This document shows, one piece after another, positions 1-7,551 of a stretch of DNA of 64,000 nt. The stretch is from NCBI RefSeq assembly GCF_051535235.1, contig NZ_JBPPLZ010000001.1, positions 124,001 to 188,000 on the forward strand, read 5' to 3'. This DNA is from Nitrobacter sp051535235. Lineage in GTDB: Bacteria > Pseudomonadota > Alphaproteobacteria > Rhizobiales > Xanthobacteraceae. A program made the translations under genes and the position numbers. The notes beneath the pieces were generated by a model. That model was not told the origin of the DNA. It ran no database searches and saw only the letters and a list, made by a program, of their open reading frames with translations. The stretch's first letter is position 1. Every line of letters begins with the position of its first letter.

Positions 1-1
1 G

Positions 2-2125
2 ATCCTCGCGGCGACGCTGCTGGTGTTCCTGTTCGCCTATCTCAATCTCAACCGCTGGCACGTGCGCTACTCGCACATCACGCTTGGCTGGCTCGCGTTC
101 CTGGGCTCGCTGGTGGGGCTGGCTCTGTTCGATCCCGCGGTCGCCTCCGGCATCGCGCGGATGTCACTGGCGCTGATCGCCGTGTTCGGCTTCGGACTGA
201 TCGTCTACCTCTCCACGCACGGCTTCGATCGCGCGGTTTTGCTGATCCCGACCTGGTTCCTGCTGGTGGTGTGGGTCGGGGCCGCCGGCATGACGATCGA
301 AGGCAGGGTGACCAACGACATCGTCGGCCCGGCTTTGCTCGGCGGCCTCGTGCTGATCGTGATGCTGATCGGATTCACGGTGATGCAGCACGCGTTCGCG
401 GGCGGCGGCGCAGCCGCCGGCGTGGTGTCCGACGTCGAGCGCCGCGCTCTGGCGCTGACCGGCTCGGGCGATCTGGTCTGGGACTGGGACGTCTCCGCCG
501 ACAAGGTCTTCACCAGTCCCGAAACCGAGAGCCTGCTCGGCCTGAAACGCGGCGCGCTCGAAGGACCGGCGGCGACTTGGCTGGAGGTGTTGCATCCGCT
601 CGACCAGGATCGGTTCCGCGCGGCGCTCGACAGCGTACTCGATCAGCGCCGCGGACGTCTGGTGCAGGACTTCCGGCTACGCACGCCCGACGGCCATTTC
701 ATGTGGTTCGCGCTGAAGGCGCGTCCGGTGGTCGGCTCCGACGGCGAGGTCTCGCGCGTGGTCGGCACCCTCACCGACGTTACCGAGACCCGGAAAGCCG
801 AAGAGCGGATGCTGCACGACTCGGTGCACGACAATCTGACCGGCCTGCCCAACCGCAAGCTGTTCATCGACCGCCTCAACGCGGTCGCAACCTTCGCCAA
901 GACCATGCCCAGCCTGCGGCCGACCCTGATGGTGATCGATCTCGACCGCTTCAAGCAGGTCAACGATTCCGTCGGCGTCGCGGTCGGCGATTCGATCCTG
1001 CTGACGCTGGCGCGCCGACTCACGCGCGTCCTGAAACCGCAGGACACGCTGGCCCGGCTCGCCGGCGATCAGTTCGGCCTTATCCTGATGTCGGAGCAGG
1101 ACCCGCCGCGCATCACCGCCTTCGCCGAAACCATGCGCAAGACCATCCGCGCACCGATCGCCTTCAACGACCGGGAAATCTTCCTGACCGCCTCGATCGG
1201 CGTCGCGCTGAGCGACCCGCAGACGCAATTGACGGAGGAGATCATCAAGGACGCCGAACTGGCGATGTACCATTCCAAACGCATCGGCGGCGACCGCATC
1301 GATATCTACAAGCCGGCGATGCGCGCCCGGAAAAACGACCGTTTGACGCTGGAAGGCGAATTGCGGCGCGCGCTTGAGCGGCGCGAGATCGCGATCCTCT
1401 ACCAGCCGATCATCCGCCTCGAGGATCGCTCGACCGCAGGATTCGAAGCGCTGGCGCGCTGGGATCACCCCAAGCTCGGGCGGATGGCGCCGGACGAGTT
1501 CATCACCATCGCCGAGGAAGCCGGCCTGATCGTCGACCTCGGCACGTTCGTGATGGACCAGACCGCCCGCCAGCTCGCGATCTGGCAGCGCGCCATGCGG
1601 TCGCGCGCGCCGATCTTCGCCAGCGTCAACGTCTCATCGCGTCAACTGCTGCGGCACGATCTGATTCAAGACGTCCGCTCCGTTCTGTCGCGCTCGTCGA
1701 TCGCGCGCGGCACGCTGAAGCTGGAGCTGACGGAATCGCTGGTGATGGAGAACCCGGAACACGCCGCGCAGATGCTACAACGGATTCGCGAACTCGGCGT
1801 CGCCCTCGCGCTCGACGACTTCGGCACCGGCCATTCCTCGCTGTCCTATCTGCAGCGCTTCCCGTTCGACACCATCAAGATCGATCAATCCTTCGTCCGC
1901 ACCACCAGCCGCGGCACCCGGCCGGTCATTCTCAAGTCGATCATCGCGCTCGCCCACGATCTCGGCATGGATGTGGTCGCCGAAGGCGCCGAGACCGACT
2001 CCGATGCGGTGGAACTCTACCAACTGGGCTGCGAATACGCGCAAGGCTTCGCCTTCGGCGAGCCGATGGACGCCGATGCAACGATGCGGCTTCTGGCCCA
2101 GGAGCGGCTCGAGGCAGCGAGCTGA
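2..2125 (+). CDS. PAS-GGDEF-EAL cyclic-di-GMP phosphodiesterase, 5' end outside the window
   Basis: Membrane-bound cyclic-di-GMP turnover protein. The frame is open back to the window edge, so the N-terminus is missing; the first in-frame GTG at 23 lies inside hydrophobic sequence and is unlikely to be the true start. Numbering from that GTG, residues 1-125 hold several membrane segments, about 135-255 a PAS domain, 260-425 a GGDEF domain and 437-690 an EAL domain. The GGDEF signature is degenerate (AGDQF near residue 347), while the EAL domain keeps its key motifs (FEAL near 473, then NVSSRQ, ELTES, DDFGTG, KIDQSF, AEGAE). The protein is therefore probably a phosphodiesterase whose GGDEF part has lost synthesis and may act as a GTP-sensing regulatory domain; that last point is inference. 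Its neighbour in the window is unrelated. Confidence 0.9.
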   Translation: MLAATLLVFLFAYLNLNRWHVRYSHITLGWLAFLGSLVGLALFDPAVASGIARMSLALIAVFGFGLIVYLSTHGFDRAVLLIPTWFLLVVWVGAAGMTIEGRVTNDIVGPALLGGLVLIVMLIGFTVMQHAFAGGGAAAGVVSDVERRALALTGSGDLVWDWDVSADKVFTSPETESLLGLKRGALEGPAATWLEVLHPLDQDRFRAALDSVLDQRRGRLVQDFRLRTPDGHFMWFALKARPVVGSDGEVSRVVGTLTDVTETRKAEERMLHDSVHDNLTGLPNRKLFIDRLNAVATFAKTMPSLRPTLMVIDLDRFKQVNDSVGVAVGDSILLTLARRLTRVLKPQDTLARLAGDQFGLILMSEQDPPRITAFAETMRKTIRAPIAFNDREIFLTASIGVALSDPQTQLTEEIIKDAELAMYHSKRIGGDRIDIYKPAMRARKNDRLTLEGELRRALERREIAILYQPIIRLEDRSTAGFEALARWDHPKLGRMAPDEFITIAEEAGLIVDLGTFVMDQTARQLAIWQRAMRSRAPIFASVNVSSRQLLRHDLIQDVRSVLSRSSIARGTLKLELTESLVMENPEHAAQMLQRIRELGVALALDDFGTGHSSLSYLQRFPFDTIKIDQSFVRTTSRGTRPVILKSIIALAHDLGMDVVAEGAETDSDAVELYQLGCEYAQGFAFGEPMDADATMRLLAQERLEAAS

Positions 2126-2456
2126 AGCATAACGAAACAGGGTTGAAGCAACATCTCCGTCATGGCCCGCAGGTTTTCACCGGACAGAGATACGTTGACC
2201 ATCGAGGTTTAAGACGGACACGGCTGGCCGGAAAAGCGACATGGCAAGCTCAGCCTTTCATGTCATGAAATTCGAATCTTGCGGCATCAGCCATTATTGC
2301 ATCGCAGGTTTGGGAGAGTTTTGCGACGGATTTACTGTTCCGCCAGAACTGGCACGCGATGAAACTACGCTTTGTAGGCACCGTCCTGCTGATCTAGACA
2401 ACGAAGCGCATCAGATCGACCATCACGCGACGCACGCGCGCTGGCGAGTGATTCGT
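2126..2456. other. intergenic stretch with no supportable gene
   Basis: Lies between two genes whose 3' ends face each other. Somewhat lower in GC than the coding regions. No good hairpin terminator, repeat or ribosome-binding site was seen. A plus-strand open frame from 2241 runs antisense into the next gene and looks like a shadow. Confidence 0.5.
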
Positions 2457-3005
2457 TCAGACCGGCAGTCGTGCCTTGTTCGCCGCATCGTAGATCGCGA
2501 TTCGCAGCATCGGAAAACGAGACTTCAGGTCGGTGGCGGCTTGCTTCGCGCCGGAAAGGGTTTCGAACTGGTTCTTGAAATGCCCGTCGACCAATAGCGT
2601 AAATCCGGTTTCGGGCGGCACGTCGGCGCGCGGCGGGCTCGATATCGGTTTGGGCGCCGCAGTGGCCGGAGCCGGCGGCACCGCCGTGGGCGCTGGAATG
2701 GGTGCGGTGACGGCGGGAGCCGGTTTCGCCGGGAGAGTGAGAGCGCTGCGTGGCGCGGTCGATGCCGGCTTTTCCGCCGCGGGCTTTTCCGCCGCACGTG
2801 CCGCGGTCTTGCTGCTGCTTTTCACGACCGCCGTCGCCTTCACGATTGCCGACGTCTTCGCGGCTTTGCCCTTTGCGGTCGCCGGCTTTGCGGGCGTCTT
2901 GGGAAGCATTCTCGTGGTCGCCTTTACCGATGCCTTCGCTTTGGTGGATGGGCGCGCCGTTTTCGCTGCCTTACGGGCAGGGGCTTTGGTCTTGGTTTTT
3001 TTCAT
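2457..3005 (-). CDS. Lys/Ala-rich low-complexity protein with a conserved-looking C-terminal module
   Basis: Not assigned to a named family. The first 100 or so residues are Lys-, Ala-, Thr- and Pro-rich (histone H1-like or PAKKA-like tracts), followed by a Pro/Ala linker and a folded-looking tail of about 45 residues containing TLLVDGHFKNQF and SRFPMLRIAIYD. The ATG at 3005 (MKKTKTK) was chosen over a TTG at 3044 because it starts right at the basic region. The basic N-terminus could bind nucleic acid; this is inference. Downstream of and on the same strand as leuC, about 150 bp away, so probably a separate transcript. Confidence 0.6.
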   Translation of the reverse strand: MKKTKTKAPARKAAKTARPSTKAKASVKATTRMLPKTPAKPATAKGKAAKTSAIVKATAVVKSSSKTAARAAEKPAAEKPASTAPRSALTLPAKPAPAVTAPIPAPTAVPPAPATAAPKPISSPPRADVPPETGFTLLVDGHFKNQFETLSGAKQAATDLKSRFPMLRIAIYDAANKARLPV

Positions 3006-3154
3006 TACGTCGTTACGAGTGACGGAATTTTCCGGCAAAGGCAACCCGCCAGTCGAGTCAGAATGGATTCTTCATCGCATCCATGTTGACGACGCTTTCG
3101 ATCGGCGGATCCCGCATTGCGTGCCGCCGCGAATGGCGCACGTCACGCGGGGTC

Positions 3155-4561
3155 TCAATGCCACTCGCGTACGTCGACGAAATGTCCGGCGATCGCAGCC
3201 GCAGCCGCCATTGCTGGCGACACCAGATGCGTGCGGCCCTTGAAACCTTGCCGTCCCTCGAAATTGCGATTGGAGGTCGAGGCGCAACGCTCCTCCGGTT
3301 TCAGCTTGTCGGGATTCATCGCAAGGCACATCGAGCAGCCCGGCTCGCGCCATTCGAATCCGGCCTTGATGAAGATCCTGTCGAGCCCCTCGGCTTCCGC
3401 CTGTTCCTTGACGATGCCGGAGCCCGGCACGACCATGGCGTTGACATTGCCGTTCACGGTTCTGCCGTCGGCGATCTTCGCCGCCGCGCGCAGATCCTCG
3501 ATACGGCCGTTGGTGCATGAGCCGATGAACACGCGGTCGACCCTGATCTCGGTGATTCTCGTGCCGGGGATCAGTCCCATGTAGTGCAGCGCGCGCTCCT
3601 TGGAGAGGCGCTTGGCCTCGTCCTCGATCTTGCGGGGATCCGGAACCACGCCGGTAATCGACGCCACGTCCTCGGGGCTCGTGCCCCAGGTCACGATCGG
3701 CGGCAGCTTCGCGGCGTCGAGCCGGATCTCGTGATCGAAATGGGCGCCGTCGTCGCTGCGTAGTGTTTCCCAGTAGCGCATCGCAGCATCCCAATCGGCG
3801 CCGTTCGGTGCCTTGGGGCGGCCTTTCAGGAACGCATAGGCCTTCTCGTCCGGCGCGACGAGGCCGGCGCGCGCGCCACCCTCGATCGACATGTTGCAGA
3901 CCGTCATGCGGCCTTCCATCGACAGCGCGCGGATCGCATCCCCGGCGTATTCCAGCACGTAGCCGGTGCCGCCCGCGGTGCCTATTTCACCAATGATGGC
4001 GAGGATGATGTCCTTGGCGGTGACGCCGTCGGGCAAGCGGCCATCGACGACGGTGCGCATGTTCTTCGCCTTCTTCTGGATCAGCGTCTGCGTCGCCAGC
4101 ACGTGCTCGACCTCGGAGGTGCCGATGCCATGCGCCAGCGCGCCGAACGCGCCATGGGTCGAGGTGTGGCTGTCGCCGCAGACGATGGTGGTGCCGGGCA
4201 GGGTGAAGCCCTGCTCGGGGCCGATGACGTGGACGATGCCCTGACGCTTGTCGAACTCGTTGTAATATTCGATGCCGAAATCCCGGGCGTTCTGCGCCAA
4301 GGCCGCGATCTGCTCGGCGCTCTCCGGGTCTGGATTGGGCTTGGTGCGATCGGTCGTCGGCACGTTGTGATCGACCACGGCGAGCGTCTTCTGCGGCGCA
4401 TGGACCTTGCGGCCGGCGACGCGCAGGCCCTCGAACGCCTGAGGCGACGTCACCTCATGCACGAGGTGGCGGTCGATGTAGAGCAGGCAGGTGCCGTCCT
4501 CGGCTTCGTGAACCAGATGATCGTTCCAGATCTTGTCGTACAGGGTGGTCGGTTTGGACAT
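3155..4561 (-). CDS. leuC: 3-isopropylmalate dehydratase large subunit
   Basis: Aconitase-family [4Fe-4S] subunit that, with LeuD, isomerises 2-isopropylmalate to 3-isopropylmalate in leucine synthesis. It is 468 residues, the usual length, starting MSKPTTLYDKIWNDH. Cluster-binding cysteines are visible in GSCTNGR and in GCSMCLAMN; the substrate-site stretch CGDSHTSTHGAFG is intact. The partner leuD is 34 kb away at 39.05 kb and leuB at 42.7 kb, so the pathway is not an operon here. Upstream lies a 0.46-kb gap with a dispersed repeat and the rplS terminator, implying leuC has its own promoter. Confidence 0.97.
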   Translation of the reverse strand: MSKPTTLYDKIWNDHLVHEAEDGTCLLYIDRHLVHEVTSPQAFEGLRVAGRKVHAPQKTLAVVDHNVPTTDRTKPNPDPESAEQIAALAQNARDFGIEYYNEFDKRQGIVHVIGPEQGFTLPGTTIVCGDSHTSTHGAFGALAHGIGTSEVEHVLATQTLIQKKAKNMRTVVDGRLPDGVTAKDIILAIIGEIGTAGGTGYVLEYAGDAIRALSMEGRMTVCNMSIEGGARAGLVAPDEKAYAFLKGRPKAPNGADWDAAMRYWETLRSDDGAHFDHEIRLDAAKLPPIVTWGTSPEDVASITGVVPDPRKIEDEAKRLSKERALHYMGLIPGTRITEIRVDRVFIGSCTNGRIEDLRAAAKIADGRTVNGNVNAMVVPGSGIVKEQAEAEGLDRIFIKAGFEWREPGCSMCLAMNPDKLKPEERCASTSNRNFEGRQGFKGRTHLVSPAMAAAAAIAGHFVDVREWH

Positions 4562-4800
4562 GGACGTGAGCCTATTGGAAGTCTGGGAGCAGGTCGCGCA
4601 GCGGGCGCGCGGGACAATCGCCGGTGAGAGGACGCAGCGTCAGGTCGCCGACGTCGCGAACCGTCCGAAGAAGCGTCCGGGCAAGCGGCTGCGGTCGTCG
4701 ATCACGATACGCGTGATGAAACGCCCGGTGTCGCTGCTGAAATGATCCGTAACCATTTTCGCCTTTTACCATGACCGCATCCGCCGCGACAATCATAGCG

Positions 4801-4917
4801 TTTTCGAGCGAAGCATATCCTCGGGCTTGACCGAGGATGGATACCGGTTCGCGTGAAGAAAACGCGTCAGAACAAAATCGTAGAGCCTTGCTTCTGATTC
4901 CGTCAGAAGCGAGGCTA
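4801..4917. repeat. dispersed palindromic intergenic repeat, family II copy 1
   Basis: Shares the run TTTTCGA.CGAAGCAT.TCCTCGG, then ATACCGG, GAAAA..CG, and a terminal hairpin around TTCTGATT/AATCAGAA with the element at 20219-20336; a fragment occurs at 38952-38995. No coding potential. Same class as intergenic repeats common in Bradyrhizobiaceae. Confidence 0.75.
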
Positions 4918-4967
4918 ACGATCGGCGGGGACTTGCATCCCGGATAGATAGGCGCGAGCGCGGCAAT

Positions 4968-4998
4968 AAAAAAGCGCGGCCGCCGCCGCGCTTTTAAA
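4968..4998 (-). terminator. rho-independent terminator of rplS
   Basis: Perfect 10-bp stem AAAAGCGCGG (4970-4979) and CCGCGCTTTT (4986-4995) with a 6-nt loop. Read on the minus strand it is followed by a T run, 27 bp after the rplS stop codon. Confidence 0.85.
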
Positions 4999-5024
4999 AA
5001 CTTTGCAGGCGTGGTGAGGAACGC

Positions 5025-5411
5025 TCAGCTCGTCGCGGCCTGCTTGTCCTGCTTGTCCTGCTTTTCGACGATGCGGGCCGATTTGCCGCGCAGCTTGCGC
5101 AGGTAATAAAGTTTGGCGCGGCGCACCTTGCCGCGGCGCACCACCTTGATCGAATCGATCATCGGGGAGAGCAGCGGGAACACGCGCTCGACGCCCTCGC
5201 CGTAGGAAATCTTGCGGACCGTGAAGCTCTCGTTGAGGCCTCCGCCGGAACGGCCGATGCAGACGCCTTCATAGGCCTGCACGCGGGTGCGCTCGCCTTC
5301 CACCACCTTGACGTTAACGATCACCGTGTCGCCGGGACCGAATTCAGGAATGGTCTTGGTTGCCGACAGTTTGTCGAACTGCTCTTTTTCGAGCTGCTGA
5401 ATGATGTTCAT
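5025..5411 (-). CDS. rplS: 50S ribosomal protein L19
   Basis: Ribosomal protein at the 30S-50S interface. 128 residues from ATG 5411 (MNIIQQLEKEQ), chosen over an ATG four codons upstream because GGAG lies 7 nt before it. Typical L19 signatures are FGPGDTVIVNVKV, RVQAYEGVCI and RRGKVRRAKLYYLR. The tail carries a short KQDKQDKQ repeat. Last gene of the classical rpsP-rimM-trmD-rplS order and closed by a strong terminator. Confidence 0.97.
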   Translation of the reverse strand: MNIIQQLEKEQFDKLSATKTIPEFGPGDTVIVNVKVVEGERTRVQAYEGVCIGRSGGGLNESFTVRKISYGEGVERVFPLLSPMIDSIKVVRRGKVRRAKLYYLRKLRGKSARIVEKQDKQDKQAATS

Positions 5412-5477
5412 TGCAATCTCCATCGGCGGCGCGCCCGGCCGCTTGAGGGGGCTGCGCGAAATTCATCTATCCAGTGG

Positions 5478-5587
5478 CGCGTATTTCGCAAAAGTGGATA
5501 CCGGTCTTGCGAACAGAATACGCGCAACTCAACGAGTTAGAGCATCGTCTAACGGCAAACCGGATTCCACTTTGCCTGAAAACGCTC
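5478..5587. repeat. dispersed palindromic intergenic repeat, family III
   Basis: Contains the diagnostic blocks GCGTATTTCGCAAAAGTGG, ATACCGG, GAACAGAATACGCGC, GTTAGAGCATCGT and CGGATTCCACTTTGCC, which I recognise as a common Bradyrhizobiaceae intergenic element. It fills much of the gap between trmD and rplS, inside an otherwise co-transcribed operon. Confidence 0.65.
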
Positions 5588-5632
5588 GCTGCGCGGATTT
5601 CGGGCTCCCTATAGAACAAAGCCGGGGCTTTG

Positions 5633-6367
5633 TCACCCGCCTGTCTTGCCTTTCGGCTGATTTTGGCTGGCCCAGGCCGCCCAGAGGTCCGGGCGGCGCG
5701 CCTCGGTCAGGGCTTCCGCCGCAGCCCTCCGCCAGGCCTCGACCTTGGCGTGGTCGCCGGACAGCAGGATCTCGGGAATCGGGCGACCCTCGAACTCCTG
5801 CGGGCGGGTGTACTGGGGATATTCGAGAAGTCCGTGCGAAAAACTCTCGTCCGCGCCGGATTCCGCCTTGCCCATCACGCCCGGCAAAAGCCGGACGCAG
5901 GTGTCGATCAGGGCCATCGCGGGAATTTCGCCCCCTGACAGCACATAATCTCCGATCGACACCTCCTCGAGTCCGCGGGCCTCGATGACCCGCTGGTCCA
6001 CGCCCTCGAACCGCCCGCAAACGATCATCAAGCCAGTTTCGGCGGCGAGTTCCGCCACGCGGGACTGGGTCAATGGCCGACCTCGCGGGCTCATCAGCAG
6101 GCGCGGCCGGTCCGGCGAAATCTCCACCGCGTCGATGGCTCTGGCCAGCACGTCGGCCCGCAGCACCATGCCCGGGCCGCCGCCGGCGGGCGTATCGTCG
6201 ACGCTGCGGTGGCGATCGGTGGCGGAAGCCCGGATGTCACGGACCTCCAGCGCCCAAAGACCGGCGGCCAGCGCCCTTCCGGCGAGGCTGACGCCAAGCG
6301 GCCCCGGAAACATCTCGGGAAATAGCGTCAGGACGGTCGCGCGCCAGGATGTTTGCTGTGGTGCCAT
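5633..6367 (-). CDS. trmD: tRNA (guanine-N1-)-methyltransferase
   Basis: Makes m1G37 in tRNA, preventing +1 frameshifting; SPOUT (trefoil-knot) family. 244 residues from ATG 6367 (MAPQQTSW), preferred to a start six codons upstream. Visible motifs: LTLFPEMFPG near the N-terminus, DDTPAGGGPGMVL for the substrate loop, ICGR/VCGRFEGVDQRV and IGDYVLSGGE for the knot binding S-adenosylmethionine. Sits between rimM and rplS. The tail QPKGKTGG is short, as in relatives. Confidence 0.97.
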   Translation of the reverse strand: MAPQQTSWRATVLTLFPEMFPGPLGVSLAGRALAAGLWALEVRDIRASATDRHRSVDDTPAGGGPGMVLRADVLARAIDAVEISPDRPRLLMSPRGRPLTQSRVAELAAETGLMIVCGRFEGVDQRVIEARGLEEVSIGDYVLSGGEIPAMALIDTCVRLLPGVMGKAESGADESFSHGLLEYPQYTRPQEFEGRPIPEILLSGDHAKVEAWRRAAAEALTEARRPDLWAAWASQNQPKGKTGG

Positions 6368-6379
6368 GAGCCAAATCGC

Positions 6380-6486
6380 CGTCATTGCGAGCGTAGCGAA
6401 GCAATCCAGAGTCCAGTGCGAGAGCTGGATTGCTTCGTCGCAGTCGGGACGACGCTACGCGTCGCCGCGCGCTCCTCGCAATGACG
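6380..6486. repeat. dispersed palindromic repeat of the CGTCATTGCGAG type
   Basis: Nested inverted repeats: CGTCATTGCGAG (6380-6391) pairs with CTCGCAATGACG (6475-6486), and GAAGCAATCCAG (6398-6409) pairs with CTGGATTGCTTC (6425-6436). It fills the rimM-trmD junction almost exactly and would form a long hairpin in the mRNA. Confidence 0.85.
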
Positions 6487-6492
6487 AAATGA

Positions 6493-7014
6493 TTATGCCT
6501 GATCCGGCATATCGCCCTCGATCTCGCCGGGCATCTCGATCACCACGCGTCCGCCGGCGATGTCCACGGTCGGCACCACGGCATCGGTAAACGGCAGCAT
6601 CAGGGTCGCGCCCTGTGGCGGCGCGATCTCGATGATGTCGCCCGCGCCGAAATTATGGATGGCGGCGACGGTTCCGAGCGGCGTGCCGGCCGCATCGACC
6701 GCAGTGAGGCCGATCAGGTCGGCGTGGTAGAATTCGCCCTCGTCCGGTGGGGGAAGCCTGTCGCGCGCGACGTAGAGTTCAACGCCGTTGAGCCGTTCGG
6801 CCTCCTCGCGCGTGGTCACGCCCGTAAGCGCTGCAACGAGATGGTCCTTGGCTGCGCGCGCGCGCGCGACCTCAAGCTGCCGCGCGCCATCCTTCGTCGA
6901 GAGCGGGCCGTATCGTGTCACCGACATCGGATCCTCGGTGAAGGTCCACAGCCGCACCTCGCCGCGCAGGCCGTGCGCGGCGCCGATCCGGGCCACGCAG
7001 ATGCGCGCTGTCAT
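6493..7014 (-). CDS. rimM: 16S rRNA processing protein RimM
   Basis: 30S maturation factor that binds S19 in the 30S head. 173 residues, normal length. N-terminal RimM barrel with CVARIGAAHGLRGEVRL at residues 5-21, followed by the C-terminal PRC-barrel with EGEFYHADLIGL and the closing VVIEMPGEIE. Starts 12 bp after the rpsP stop, so it is co-transcribed with rpsP. Confidence 0.96.
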   Translation of the reverse strand: MTARICVARIGAAHGLRGEVRLWTFTEDPMSVTRYGPLSTKDGARQLEVARARAAKDHLVAALTGVTTREEAERLNGVELYVARDRLPPPDEGEFYHADLIGLTAVDAAGTPLGTVAAIHNFGAGDIIEIAPPQGATLMLPFTDAVVPTVDIAGGRVVIEMPGEIEGDMPDQA

Positions 7015-7026
7015 GCCGGTTCAGCC

Positions 7027-7359
7027 TTACGCCTTCGCGGCGGCTTCGGCCTGTGCCTTGCGCTCCTTGCGCGGCACGGCCTTCTCCGGATTGTTACGCG
7101 CCGCGCGCTTCTTGACGCCGGCGGCATCGAGGAAACGCGCCACGCGGTCGGACGGCTGCGCACCCTTGGCGAGCCAGGCCTTGACCTTGTCGAGGTCGAG
7201 CTTGAGGCGGTCGGCATTGTCCTTCGGCATCAGCGGATTGAAGTAGCCGAGCCGCTCGATGAAACGGCCGTCGCGCGGATAGCGCGAATCGGCGGCGACG
7301 ACATGATAGACTGGGCGCTTCTTGGTGCCGGCACGGGCGAGGCGAATGACGACGGGCAT
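7027..7359 (-). CDS. rpsP: 30S ribosomal protein S16
   Basis: Small-subunit protein needed for 30S assembly. Starts MPVVIRLARAGTKKRPVYH, the family hallmark, with RDGRFIERLGYFNP following. 110 residues; the Lys/Ala-rich tail from residue 80 is the usual alphaproteobacterial extension. GGAG lies 7 nt upstream of ATG 7359. Confidence 0.97.
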   Translation of the reverse strand: MPVVIRLARAGTKKRPVYHVVAADSRYPRDGRFIERLGYFNPLMPKDNADRLKLDLDKVKAWLAKGAQPSDRVARFLDAAGVKKRAARNNPEKAVPRKERKAQAEAAAKA

Positions 7360-7417
7360 TTGGTTCTCCTGGTGTGTGATTGATTTGGATTAGCGAAGCT
7401 TGTTTGAGAGAATGCTG

Positions 7418-7512
7418 TCATGCCCGCGAAGGCGGGCATCCAATATTCCGAAACATCGCTTGAACGCAGACGCTCTGGAATACTGGGTCATCCGCCTTCG
7501 CGGATGATGACG
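7418..7512. repeat. dispersed palindromic repeat, family IV copy 1
   Basis: Begins with a GCCCGCgaaGGCGGGC-type hairpin, continues through CCAATATTCC and its counterpart GGAATACTGG, and ends CATCCGCCTTCGCGGATGATGACG. Fills the gap between ffh and rpsP. Related copy at 59069-59204. Confidence 0.75.
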
Positions 7513-7551
7513 TTGGTTGTTTGCACCAGCGGCAAGTGACAATGAAGCCGC

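Larger units (their letters stand above)
4562..5024. other. leuC-rplS intergenic region
   Basis: Holds a dispersed repeat (4801-4917) and the rplS terminator (4968-4998). Short open frames at 4533-4796 on both strands lack a convincing start or family resemblance. The leuC promoter must lie here but no clear -35/-10 pair was recognised. Confidence 0.5.

Noticed and set aside
271..1377. 368-residue Arg-rich frame inside the EAL gene
   Set aside because: Different frame of a clear PAS-GGDEF-EAL gene; composition is typical of out-of-frame GC-rich DNA.
2241..2597. 118-residue plus-strand frame
   Set aside because: No ribosome-binding site or family features, and its end is antisense to the Lys/Ala-rich gene.
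4572..4796. 74-residue minus-strand frame upstream of leuC
   Set aside because: Arg/Pro-rich with no family resemblance or good start; more likely the leuC leader.
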